Made by a program: the position numbers and the translations under genes
Shown: positions 34,633 through 43,183 of the stretch, piece by piece
Layout of the letters: each line of letters opens with the position of its first letter
Position numbering within the stretch: position 1 is the stretch's first letter
NCBI RefSeq assembly: GCF_022808175.1
Contig: NZ_JALGBX010000008.1
Coordinates: forward strand, 186,001-250,000
Reading direction: 5' to 3'
Length of the DNA stretch: 64,000 nucleotides
Source of the DNA: Streptomyces sp. AP-93
Lineage (GTDB): Bacteria; Actinomycetota; Actinomycetes; Streptomycetales; Streptomycetaceae
Notes under the pieces: model-generated
Seen by the model: only the letters and a program-made list of their open reading frames with translations
The model's database searches: none
What the model was told of the DNA's origin: nothing

Positions 34633-35880
34633 ATGCCCGCCACCCCCGGTACGCCCAGCCTGTTGCGCGCCCTGAACGACCGGGCCGCGCTCGAGCTCCT
34701 GCTGACACACGGTCCGCTGTCCCGGACCCGGATCGGGCACCTCACCGGCCTCTCGAAGCCCACCGCCTCCCAGCTGCTGGCCCGCCTGGAGGCCGCCGGG
34801 CTCGTCGTCGCCACCGGCACCGCCACCGGCCGCCCCGGCCCCAACGCGCAGCTCTACGCCGTCAACGCGCGGGCCGCCCACGTCGCGGGGCTCGACGTCA
34901 CCCCGGGCCGGATCCTCGCCTCCGTGGCCGACCTGACCGGCGAGGTGATCGGCAGCCACGAGCTCCCGTACGCGGAGGGCACCGGGCCGGTCGAGCAGGT
35001 CACCCGCGCCCTCGGCGAGGCCGTCAAGGACGCCGGGCTGCACCTCGCCGACATCCACCGGGTGGTCATCGCGACCCCCGGCTCCTTCGACCCCCGCACC
35101 GGGGTGCTGCGCTACGCCGACCACCTGGCGGGCTGGCAGTCCCCCACGCTCCTCGACGAGCTCGCCGCGGCCCTGCCGATGCCGGTCGAGTACGAGAACG
35201 ACGTGAACCTCGCCGCCGTCGCCGAACAGCGGCTCGGCGCCGCCCGCGGCCACGAGGACTTCGTCCTGCTGTGGAACGAGGAGGGCCTCGGGGCCGCCCT
35301 CGTGCTCGGCGGCCGGCTGCACCGCGGCTGGACCGGCGGCGCCGGGGAGATCGGCTTCCTGCCGGTCGCCGGACACCCCCTGGTGCGCCAGGTCACCCGG
35401 GTCAACTCCGGCGGCTACCAGGAGCTGGCCGGCGCGCAGGTGCTGCCCGCGATGGCGGCCCGGCTCGGCGTCGACGCACCGCCGGCCGCCGCGGCCGGGG
35501 CCGGTTCGGTGCACGGAGCCGTGCACGGGGCCGAGTCCGGGGCCATGGTCGAAGCGGCGGCCGCGCTGCTGGCCCAGGCCGCCGCCGCGCCCGAGGGGGC
35601 CCACCTGGAACTCCTGCGGGAGTACGCCACCGCGCTGGCCACCGGCCTCGCCTCGCTGGTCGCCGTACTGGACCCCGAGATCGTGATCCTCTCCGGCGCG
35701 CTGACCATCGCGGGCGGAGAGCCGCTGCGCGAACTCCTCGAAGCCGAGCTCGCCGACCTCGCCCCGTCCCGGCCCCGGCTGGTGACCGGCGAGGTACGGG
35801 AACGGCCCGTACTGCGCGGGGCACTGGAGAGCGCCCTCGCCGCGACCCGCGACGAGGTCTTCGACACCTCCCGCCGCTGA
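34633..35880 (+). CDS. ROK-family transcriptional repressor
   Basis: 415 residues. An N-terminal winged helix (LLTHGPLSRTRIGHLTGLSK, PTASQLLARLEAAGLV) precedes the sugar-kinase-like ROK domain with IVIATPGSF-type phosphate loop (HRVVIATPGSFDPRTGVLRY), VEYENDVNLAAVAEQRLGAA and LHRGWTGGAGEIGFLP. The CxCGxxGC zinc motif of ROK kinases is not seen, in keeping with a regulator. It precedes the sugar transport/hydrolase operon at 36124 and has a CsnR-like operator in its own promoter. Ligand probably the sugar or sugar phosphate handled by that operon. Confidence 0.9.
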   Translation: MPATPGTPSLLRALNDRAALELLLTHGPLSRTRIGHLTGLSKPTASQLLARLEAAGLVVATGTATGRPGPNAQLYAVNARAAHVAGLDVTPGRILASVADLTGEVIGSHELPYAEGTGPVEQVTRALGEAVKDAGLHLADIHRVVIATPGSFDPRTGVLRYADHLAGWQSPTLLDELAAALPMPVEYENDVNLAAVAEQRLGAARGHEDFVLLWNEEGLGAALVLGGRLHRGWTGGAGEIGFLPVAGHPLVRQVTRVNSGGYQELAGAQVLPAMAARLGVDAPPAAAAGAGSVHGAVHGAESGAMVEAAAALLAQAAAAPEGAHLELLREYATALATGLASLVAVLDPEIVILSGALTIAGGEPLRELLEAELADLAPSRPRLVTGEVRERPVLRGALESALAATRDEVFDTSRR

Positions 35881-35961
35881 ACCGCACCACGGGCACCTCC
35901 CGCCACTGAACCGCACCACCGGCACCTCCCGCCACTGAACCGCACCACCCGCACCTCCCGC
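35864..35961. repeat. 29-bp tandem repeat at the end of the ROK gene
   Basis: Just over three units of GCACCTCCCGCCACTGAACC plus GCACCACCG, starting inside the last codons of the ROK gene and running into the intergenic gap. The stop codon TGA falls in each unit. The remaining 160 bp to 36123 continue with related CGCACC-rich sequence and hold no gene. Confidence 0.8.
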
Positions 35962-36123
35962 ACGAGCCCGCACCGCATCACCCGCGCAAGCCCCGGGCGC
36001 ACGCAGCCCCGTACAGAACACCCGCACCACCTGCCCCGCACCTCCCCCGCGTGAGCCCACACCGCACCACGGCTCCTCCCCCACCCCTCCAGGAAGTCCC
36101 CCCGCGCAGAGAGTGACTCCGCC

Positions 36124-37458
36124 ATGCCCAGAATCAGCCGCCTGACCGCCGCCGCCACCGCCGTCGCCGCGATATCCGTACTCGCCACCGCGTGTGCGGG
36201 CTCCGCCTCCAACACGGCCACCGACGACCCGAACAAGGACGTCACCCTCAACTTCTGGCACGGCTGGTCCGCCCCCAGCGAGATCAAGGCCATCGAGGAC
36301 AACATCGCGCGGTTCCGGAAGGCGCACCCGAACATCAAGGTCAACGTCACGGGCAACATGACGGACGACAAGATCAACCAGGCGCTGCGCGCCGGCGGGG
36401 ACAAGGCCCCCGACGTGGTCGCCTCCTTCACCACCGACAGCGTCGGCAAGTTCTGCAACACCGGCGCCTTCACGGACCTGAACCCCTTCCTGGCGAAGTC
36501 CGGGATCGAGAAGGACAAGGTCTTCCCCAAGACCCTGATGCAGTACACCCAGTTCAACGGCAACCAGTGCACGCTGCCCCTGCTGAACGACGCGTACGGC
36601 CTCGTCTACAACAAGACCGCCTTCGCCGCCGCCGGGATCACCGAACCGCCCAAGACCTGGAGCCAGTTCGAGGCCGCCGCGCAGAAGCTGACGATTGCCA
36701 AGGGCGATTCGTACCAGCAGCTCGGCATCATGCCCACCTACCACGGCTACGAGACCGCCCCCCAGCGCCTGGCCGCCATGTGGAGCCCGACGTACTTCGA
36801 CGCCGACGGCAAGTCCAACCTGGCCAAGGACCCCGCCTTCGCGAAGATGCTGACCGCGCAGAAGGACCTGGTCGCCAAGCTCGGCGGGTACGAGAAGCTG
36901 GAGAAGTTCCGCACCACCTTCGGTGACGAGTGGAGCGCCGAGCACCCCTTCCACCTGGGCCTGGTCGCCATGCAGATCGACGGCGAGTGGCGGGCGAACA
37001 TGGCGAAGGAGGCCGGGGTGAAGTTCGAGATCGGGACCGCGCCGATGCCCGTCCCCGACGACCAGGCCGCCGACTACGGCAAGGGCTACCTCTCCGGCAC
37101 GATCATGGGCATCGCCTCGGGCAGCAAGAAGCAGAACGCCGCCTGGGAGCTGACGAAGTACATGACGACCGACACCGACGCCGTCGTGGAGTTCGCCAAC
37201 GCCATCCACAACGTGCCCTCCACGCTGGCCGCCCTGGAGTCGCCGAAGCTCCAGGTCAGCCCGGAGTTCAAGACGTTCATCGACATCGCCAGGCACCCGA
37301 AGTCGACCACCACCCCGGCGCAGATCGACGGCGGCACCTACCAGCTGACCTTCACGGACTTCGCGTACGCGGTCGAGAAGGGCGAGGTCGCGGACATCCC
37401 GGCCGGTCTCGCCAAGACCGACCAGCAGATCGACACGGACATCGCGAAGGCCAAGTAG
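36124..37458 (+). CDS. Sugar ABC transporter substrate-binding lipoprotein
   Basis: 444 residues. Signal peptide with a lipobox-like LATAC (Cys24), so a membrane-anchored lipoprotein. Family-1 extracellular solute-binding fold: VTLNFWHGWSAPSEIKAIED, then ALRAGGDKAPDVVASFTTD, LLNDAYGLVYNKTAFAAAGI and SGTIMGIASGSKKQNAAWEL. First gene of a five-gene operon with two permeases, a GH4 hydrolase and a sugar kinase. No ATPase gene is present; in streptomycetes the shared ATPase MsiK normally energises such importers. Sugar probably an oligosaccharide (beta-glucoside or aminosugar type) judging by the neighbours. Confidence 0.92.
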   Translation: MPRISRLTAAATAVAAISVLATACAGSASNTATDDPNKDVTLNFWHGWSAPSEIKAIEDNIARFRKAHPNIKVNVTGNMTDDKINQALRAGGDKAPDVVASFTTDSVGKFCNTGAFTDLNPFLAKSGIEKDKVFPKTLMQYTQFNGNQCTLPLLNDAYGLVYNKTAFAAAGITEPPKTWSQFEAAAQKLTIAKGDSYQQLGIMPTYHGYETAPQRLAAMWSPTYFDADGKSNLAKDPAFAKMLTAQKDLVAKLGGYEKLEKFRTTFGDEWSAEHPFHLGLVAMQIDGEWRANMAKEAGVKFEIGTAPMPVPDDQAADYGKGYLSGTIMGIASGSKKQNAAWELTKYMTTDTDAVVEFANAIHNVPSTLAALESPKLQVSPEFKTFIDIARHPKSTTTPAQIDGGTYQLTFTDFAYAVEKGEVADIPAGLAKTDQQIDTDIAKAK

Positions 37459-37462
37459 CCCG

Positions 37463-38425
37463 ATGGACGGCACCCTCTCCCCCGGACTCTCCCCCGAACT
37501 GCGCGCCAAGCGCCGCAGGTCGGCGCTGCGCACGGCGGCGTTCATGTCGCCCTGGCTGATCGGGTTCGGCGTCTTCTTCGCCTACCCGCTCGCCTCCACC
37601 GTCTACTTCTCCTTCACCAAGTACGACGGCTTCCGCCCGCCCGTCTTCAACGGTCTGGACAACTGGACCTACGTCTTCTCCGACCTCCCGATGTTCTGGC
37701 CGGCCATGCGCAACACCCTGTGGCTGGTCGTGGTCATGGTCGCCTGCCGGGTCGCCTTCGGCCTGGGCATCGGCCTGCTCATCACGAAGATCAAGCTGGG
37801 GACGGGCGTCTTCCGCACCCTGTTCTACCTGCCCTACCTGGCCCCTCCGGTGGCGGCGACCCTGGCCTTCGTCTTCCTGCTCAACCCGGGCACCGGCCCG
37901 GTGAACACCCTGCTGGACGCGGTCGGACTGCCCACGCCCGGCTGGTTCACGGACGCCTCGTGGTCCAAGCCCGCGCTGACCGCGCTCGCGGTGTGGGGGA
38001 TCGGGGACCTGATGGTGATCTTCATGGCCGCGCTGCTCGACGTACCGCGCGAGCAGTACGAGGCCGCCGAGCTGGACGGAGCCGGGCCGCTGGCGCGGTT
38101 CCGCCACATCACCCTGCCGAACATCTCCCCGATCATCCTGTTCGCGGTGGTCACCGGGGTCATCCAGGCCATGCAGTTCTACACACAGCCCCTGGTGGCG
38201 GGGAAGGTGGCCTCCGGCGTGATCGGCGGCTCGGGGCAGCAGTTCGAGCCCGGATACCCCGACAAGTCCACGCTGACCCTGCCCCAGGTCATCTACAACG
38301 TCGGCTTCCAGCGCTTCGACTACGGCACCGCCTGCGCGGTCGCCCTGGTGCTGTTCGCGCTCTCCATGGCCTTCACCGCGCTGCTCATGCGGCGGCGCGG
38401 CGGGCTGATCGAGGCAGGTGACTGA
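37463..38425 (+). CDS. Sugar ABC transporter permease 1 (MalF-type)
   Basis: 320 residues with six to seven membrane helices (first: FMSPWLIGFGVFFAYPLAST). The EAA loop contacting the ATPase is EQYEAAELDGAGPLARFRHI followed by TLPNISP. Starts 5 bp after the binding-protein stop, so it is tightly coupled. Partner of the next gene product in a heterodimeric channel of the carbohydrate uptake-1 type. Confidence 0.94.
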   Translation: MDGTLSPGLSPELRAKRRRSALRTAAFMSPWLIGFGVFFAYPLASTVYFSFTKYDGFRPPVFNGLDNWTYVFSDLPMFWPAMRNTLWLVVVMVACRVAFGLGIGLLITKIKLGTGVFRTLFYLPYLAPPVAATLAFVFLLNPGTGPVNTLLDAVGLPTPGWFTDASWSKPALTALAVWGIGDLMVIFMAALLDVPREQYEAAELDGAGPLARFRHITLPNISPIILFAVVTGVIQAMQFYTQPLVAGKVASGVIGGSGQQFEPGYPDKSTLTLPQVIYNVGFQRFDYGTACAVALVLFALSMAFTALLMRRRGGLIEAGD

Positions 38426-38430
38426 GGACC

Positions 38431-39348
38431 ATGAGCCAGACCATCACCCGCGGCGCCGAGCGCGCTCCGCGCCCCGCCCCGTCCGGTACGGCGGACTCCG
38501 CGCGGGCCCTGCGCACCGCGCGCCGCAGGGCCGCCCTGCACTGGGTCGCCGTGCACTCCCTCGGCGTCGCGGCGGCGCTCTTCTTCCTCCTCCCCTTCGT
38601 CTTCCTCTTCCTGACCTCGGTGATGAGCGACCAGCAGGCGCTGACCCGCGACCTGTGGCCGCACAGCTGGGGGTGGGGCAACTACGCGAAGGTGTGGGAC
38701 ACCCCCGGCTTCCTGACCTGGTGGCGCAACACCCTGATGTACGCGGGCCTCGGCACCCTGCTGAGCGTGGTCTCCTCGGTGCCCGTCGCCTACGCGCTCG
38801 CCAAGTTCCGCTTCCGCGGCCGGCGGCTGTCGCTGATGCTGGTCATCGCCATGATGATGCTGCCGCCCCAGGTGGTCGTCATCCCGATGTACCTCTTCTG
38901 GGCCAAGCAGCTGGACCTGTCCGGCACCCTGTGGCCGCTGATCATCCCGATGGCCTTCGGCGACGCCTTCTCCATCTTCCTGCTGCGCCAGTTCCTGCTG
39001 ACGATCCCCGACGAGTACCTGGACGCGGCGAAGGTCGACGGCTGCGGCGACCTGCGCACCCTGCTGCGGGTGGTGCTGCCGATGGCGAAGCCCGGGATCG
39101 CGGCCGTGGCGCTGTTCCAGTTCTTCTACGCCTGGAACGACTACTTCGGCCCGCAGATCTACGCCTCGGACAACCCGGCCGCCTGGACTCTCAGTTACGG
39201 ACTGGAGTCCTTCAAGGGCGCCCACCACACCAACTGGAACCTGACCATGGCGGCAACCGTGCTGGTCATGGCCCCGGTGATCGTCCTCTTCTTCTTCGCC
39301 CAGAAGGCGTTCGTCGAAGGCGTCACCCTAACTGGAGTGAAAGGCTAG
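38431..39348 (+). CDS. Sugar ABC transporter permease 2 (MalG-type)
   Basis: 305 residues, six helices, with the MalG-type layout: AALFFLLPFVFLFLTSVMSD at the N-terminus, and the EAA loop DEYLDAAKVDGCGDLRTLLR followed by VVLPMAKPGIA. Its start lies 5 bp after the first permease's stop. Second half of the importer. Confidence 0.94.
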   Translation: MSQTITRGAERAPRPAPSGTADSARALRTARRRAALHWVAVHSLGVAAALFFLLPFVFLFLTSVMSDQQALTRDLWPHSWGWGNYAKVWDTPGFLTWWRNTLMYAGLGTLLSVVSSVPVAYALAKFRFRGRRLSLMLVIAMMMLPPQVVVIPMYLFWAKQLDLSGTLWPLIIPMAFGDAFSIFLLRQFLLTIPDEYLDAAKVDGCGDLRTLLRVVLPMAKPGIAAVALFQFFYAWNDYFGPQIYASDNPAAWTLSYGLESFKGAHHTNWNLTMAATVLVMAPVIVLFFFAQKAFVEGVTLTGVKG

Positions 39349-39353
39349 TCATC

Positions 39354-40619
39354 ATGAAACTCGCAGTGGTGGGCGGCGGTTCCACCTATACCCCCGAGCT
39401 GATCGACGGGTTCGCCCGGCTGCGCGACACCCTGCCCATCAGCGAGCTGGTGCTGATCGACCCGGCCGCCGACCGGCTGGAGCTGATCGGCGGCCTGGCC
39501 CGGCGGATCTTCGCCAAGCAGGGGCACCCCGGTCTCATCACCACCACCTCCGACCTCGACGCGGGCGTCGCCGGCGCGGACGCGGTCCTGCTGCAGCTGC
39601 GCATCGGCGGGCAGGCGGCCCGGCTCCAGGACGAGACCTGGCCGCTGGAGTGCGGCTGCGTCGGCCAGGAGACCACCGGAGCCGGCGGCCTCGCCAAGGC
39701 GCTGCGCACGGTCCCGGTGGTCCTCGACATCGCCGAGCGGGTCCGGCGCTCCAACCCGGACGCGTGGATCATCGACTTCACCAACCCGGTCGGGATCGTC
39801 ACCCGCGCCCTGCTCCAGGCCGGGCACAAGGCGGTCGGGCTGTGCAACGTGGCCATCGGCTTCCAGCGCAGGTTCGCCGCGATGCTGGACCTGACGCCGG
39901 CCGACATCCACCTCGACCACGTCGGTCTCAACCACCTCACCTGGGAGCTGGGGGTGCGCAAGGGCGGCCCGGAGGGCGAGAACCTGCTGCCGCAGCTCCT
40001 CGCCCGGCACGGCGAGGCCATCGCCGCGGACCTGCACCTGCCGCGCGCGGTGCTGGACCGGCTCGGGGTGGTCCCCTCGTATTACCTGCGCTACTTCTAC
40101 GCGCACGACGAGGTGGTCCGGGAGCTCGGCACCAAGCCCTCGCGGGCCGCCGAGGTCGCCGCGATGGAGAAGGAACTGCTCGGCCTGTACGGGGATCCCG
40201 CGCTGGACGAGAAGCCGGAACTGCTCGCCAAGCGGGGCGGCGCCTTCTACTCGGAGGCCGCCGTGGACCTGGCCGCGGCCCTGCTCGGCGACGGCGGGAG
40301 CGCCGTGCAGGTGGTCAACACGCTCAACAACGGCACCCTGCCGTTCCTCCCGGACGACGCGGTCGTCGAGGTGCAGGCGCGGGTAGACCGCTCCGGGGCC
40401 TCGCCGCTGGCCGTGCCCCGGCTGGACCCGCTGTACGCGGGGCTCATCTCCCACGTGACGGCCTACGAGGACCTCGCGCTGGACGCCGCGCTGCGGGGCG
40501 GCCGGGAGCGGGTCTTCAAGGCGCTGCTGGCACACCCGCTGGTGGGCCAGTTCGACCTCGCCGAGGGGCTGACGGACCGGCTGCTCGCGCACAACAAGGA
40601 GCACCTGGCATGGGCGTGA
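39354..40619 (+). CDS. GH4 6-phospho-glycosidase (6-phospho-beta-glucosidase-like)
   Basis: 421 residues of the NAD- and metal-dependent GH4 family, which cleaves by a redox-elimination mechanism. Rossmann motif at the start (MKLAVVGGGSTYTPELIDGF), metal ligands Cys164 in VGLCNVAIGF and His194 in GLNHLTW, and the catalytic-tyrosine region VPSYYLRYFYAHDE. GH4 members of this clade usually need a 6-phosphorylated sugar, yet the operon's transporter is an ABC importer, which does not phosphorylate. The kinase encoded next, overlapping this stop, could supply the phosphate. ATG at 39354 is inside a GGAGTG-led start region. Substrate could be phosphorylated cellobiose, chitobiose or related. Confidence 0.9.
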   Translation: MKLAVVGGGSTYTPELIDGFARLRDTLPISELVLIDPAADRLELIGGLARRIFAKQGHPGLITTTSDLDAGVAGADAVLLQLRIGGQAARLQDETWPLECGCVGQETTGAGGLAKALRTVPVVLDIAERVRRSNPDAWIIDFTNPVGIVTRALLQAGHKAVGLCNVAIGFQRRFAAMLDLTPADIHLDHVGLNHLTWELGVRKGGPEGENLLPQLLARHGEAIAADLHLPRAVLDRLGVVPSYYLRYFYAHDEVVRELGTKPSRAAEVAAMEKELLGLYGDPALDEKPELLAKRGGAFYSEAAVDLAAALLGDGGSAVQVVNTLNNGTLPFLPDDAVVEVQARVDRSGASPLAVPRLDPLYAGLISHVTAYEDLALDAALRGGRERVFKALLAHPLVGQFDLAEGLTDRLLAHNKEHLAWA

Positions 40620-41623
40620 GCCGGCCCCCGAAGGCAGCCGTCCTCGCCGTCGACGCGGGCAACAGCAAGACGGACGTGGCGCTGATCGCCGCGGACGGCC
40701 GCGTCCTCGCCACCGGACGCTCGGGCGGCTTCCAGCCCCCGCGCGTCGGGGTCGAGGCGGCGCTGGACGTCCTCGGGCTGGCCGTCGCCGAGGCGGCCGC
40801 GGCCGCCGGGCTGCCGGAACCCGCGGCCGGGGCCCCGTACGCCGACCGGGTCTCGGCCTGTCTGGCCAACGCGGACCTCCCGGTGGAGGAGCTCCGGCTC
40901 GCGCAGGCCATCGGCGCGCGCGGCTGGGGCACGGCCACCGAGGTCCGCAACGACACCTTCGCGATCCTGCGGGCCGGGCTCGGCGAGGACGCCGGCGGGC
41001 CGCGCGGGGTCGCGGTGGTGTGCGGGGCGGGCATCAACTGCGTGGGCATGCTGCCCGACGGGCGCACGGCCCGGTTCCCGGCGCTCGGACAGATCTCCGG
41101 CGACTGGGGCGGCGGCGGCGGACTGGCCGCCGAGGCCATGTGGTGGGCGGCCCGCGCCGAGGACGGGCGCGGCGGCCCCACGGAGCTCGCGGGTGCCTTG
41201 CCGGGGCACTTCGGGCTGGACTCCATGTACGCGCTGATCGAGGCGGTGCACCTGGGCGCCGTCGAGCCCGTACGGATGCACGAGCTGGTGCCGGTGCTGT
41301 TCGCGGTGGCCGCGGCCGGTGATCCGGTCGCAGCGGCCCTCCTCGAGCGGCAGGCCGAGGAGGTCGTGGCACTGGCCTCGGTGGCGCTGGAGCGGCTCGG
41401 GCTGCTGGCCGAGGAGGCGCCCGTCCTGCTGGGCGGCAGCGTCCTGGCCGCCCGGCACCCGCAGTTGAACGGCCGGGTGGAGGCCCTGCTCGCCGAACGG
41501 GCCCCGCACGCCCGGGTCTCGGTGGTGACGGCCCCGCCGGTGCTGGGCGCCGGCCTGCTGGGTCTGGACGCGCTGGGGGCGGGGCCCGAGGCCTACGGGA
41601 AGTTGCGTGCCCATTTCGGGTGA
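40610..41623 (+). CDS. BadF/BadG-type ATPase, GlcNAc-kinase-like sugar kinase
   Basis: 337 residues of the ASKHA fold. Phosphate-1 loop VLAVDAGNSKTDVALIAADG, the second loop region GVAVVCGAGINCVGMLPDG, DWGGGGGLAAEAMWWAARAE and the adenosine block PVLLGGSVLAARHP fit eukaryotic-type N-acetylglucosamine kinases and other BadF proteins. ATG at 40610 overlaps the GH4 stop by 10 bases, so translation is coupled. A cytoplasmic kinase for the imported sugar, feeding GH4, is the simplest reading. Last gene of the operon; no clear terminator hairpin seen after it. Confidence 0.82.
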   Translation: MGVSRPPKAAVLAVDAGNSKTDVALIAADGRVLATGRSGGFQPPRVGVEAALDVLGLAVAEAAAAAGLPEPAAGAPYADRVSACLANADLPVEELRLAQAIGARGWGTATEVRNDTFAILRAGLGEDAGGPRGVAVVCGAGINCVGMLPDGRTARFPALGQISGDWGGGGGLAAEAMWWAARAEDGRGGPTELAGALPGHFGLDSMYALIEAVHLGAVEPVRMHELVPVLFAVAAAGDPVAAALLERQAEEVVALASVALERLGLLAEEAPVLLGGSVLAARHPQLNGRVEALLAERAPHARVSVVTAPPVLGAGLLGLDALGAGPEAYGKLRAHFG

Positions 41624-41779
41624 ACCGCGCCCGCGCCGGAACCATCTCGGCTCGCGGGGCGTAGTAGGACCGGGGGACGGATCGGGGCGGATCGTGCCCG
41701 ATCCCGGACCGGGTGCTGTGGACGACCGCCACTAAGGCCATACTGCTGCGAAGCACGAAGGACCGAGGGGGAGGTCAGG

Positions 41780-43183
41780 GTGGCCATCACATCACGCGCA
41801 CCCGCGCCCGGCGGCGTCTCGGCGCCCTCCGGGCCGCCGGCGCCGCCGCCCGACGGGCTGCCCCGGCGGGGCACCGCCTGGGCCGAGGGCGTGGAGCGGC
41901 TGCGCGCGGCCGCCACCACCGAGCCCGGCCGGCTGCGGATCGTCGGCGCTGCCCTGGCCGCGCTGGTCCTGCTGTTCGGCGCGGTGGCCGTCTGGGAGAT
42001 CTCCGGCCGGGTCACCGCGGCCGACGACGTCGTGGGCCGCAGCCAGCCGCTGAGCGCCGACGCGGCGAGCATCTACCGCTCCCTCGCGGACGCCGACACC
42101 GCCTCCTCCAGCGGTTTCCTCGCGGGCGGCCAAGAGCCCCGCGAGGTCCGCAGCCGGTACGAGAAGGACATCGCCAACGCGTCCCGGCTGCTGGTGAACG
42201 CGGCCGCCAGCACCACGGCCGGCGAGGACTCCCGCAAGCAGATCACCCTGCTGAGCGAGCAGCTCCCCCGCTACGCCGGCCTGATCGAGCAGGCCAGGGC
42301 CACCAACAAGCAGGGCCTGCCGCTCGGCGGCGCCTATCTCCGGTACGCGAACGAGCAGATGAGCACCCAGCTGCTGCCCGCCGCGCAGCGGCTCTACGAG
42401 GCGGAGACGGGCCGGCTCTACAACGACTACGACGAGGCCCGTGCGCTGCCCCTGGCCTCGCTCGGGGCGGGTCTGCTCGCACTCGCCGCCCTGTTCTGGG
42501 CCCAGCGGCGCAACTACCGGCGTACGAACCGCGTCTTGAACCACGGGCTCGTCGCCGCGACCACCGCCTCGCTGGTGCTGCTGCTGTGGCTGGCCGCGGG
42601 GCACACGGTCGCCCGGTCGGGGCTGAGCGAGGCCCGCACGGACGGGCAGGAGTCGCTCAAGGTGCTCAACGACGCGCGGATCGCCTCGCTCCAGGCGCGG
42701 GCCAACGAGAACCTGACCCTGGTCTCGCGCGGCGCCGTACTGGCCGAGGACAAGAAGTCCGACAAGTACGACGTCGACTACTCGAACGACATGAAGGCCC
42801 TGGACGCGGGCCTGGCGACGGCGGCGAAGCTGGCCGACGACACGGCCGGCCGCGACCCCGTGTCCCGCGCCGCGGAAGGCGTGAAGCAGTGGAAGGAACT
42901 CCACGCGGCGGCCCGGGAGACCGACTTGAAGGGCGACTACCAGGGCGCCGTCGGGCAGGTCATCGGGGACGAGAACCACAAGAAGCCCACGGGAACCGCC
43001 TTCGACACGGTGGACGCCTCGCTGGAAGAGGCCGTGGCCCACGAGCAGCGTGAGTTCACCCGGGCGGCGCGGGACGGGCTCAGGGCGCTCGACGGTTTGG
43101 TGACAGGCACGGCGGCCCTGGCGGTCGTCGGCGCGGTGGCCGCCCTGCTCGGCATCGGGCGCAGGCTTTCGGAGTACAGGTGA
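41780..43183 (+). CDS. GlnX-like membrane sensor protein
   Basis: 467 residues, four predicted membrane helices at about 54-72 (IVGAALAALVLLFGAVAVW), 221-240 (SLGAGLLALAALFW), 256-278 (ATTASLVLLLWLAAGHTV) and 438-460 (GTAALAVVGAVAALLGIG), giving two helical extracytoplasmic domains, each after a membrane helix. This tandem layout, and its place just before a GlnH-like binding protein and PknG, match mycobacterial/corynebacterial GlnX, which relays amino acid binding by GlnH to PknG. GTG at 41780 follows GGGGGAGG. Its stop overlaps the next start (GTGA). The call rests on architecture and order more than on residue motifs. Confidence 0.72.
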   Translation: MAITSRAPAPGGVSAPSGPPAPPPDGLPRRGTAWAEGVERLRAAATTEPGRLRIVGAALAALVLLFGAVAVWEISGRVTAADDVVGRSQPLSADAASIYRSLADADTASSSGFLAGGQEPREVRSRYEKDIANASRLLVNAAASTTAGEDSRKQITLLSEQLPRYAGLIEQARATNKQGLPLGGAYLRYANEQMSTQLLPAAQRLYEAETGRLYNDYDEARALPLASLGAGLLALAALFWAQRRNYRRTNRVLNHGLVAATTASLVLLLWLAAGHTVARSGLSEARTDGQESLKVLNDARIASLQARANENLTLVSRGAVLAEDKKSDKYDVDYSNDMKALDAGLATAAKLADDTAGRDPVSRAAEGVKQWKELHAAARETDLKGDYQGAVGQVIGDENHKKPTGTAFDTVDASLEEAVAHEQREFTRAARDGLRALDGLVTGTAALAVVGAVAALLGIGRRLSEYR

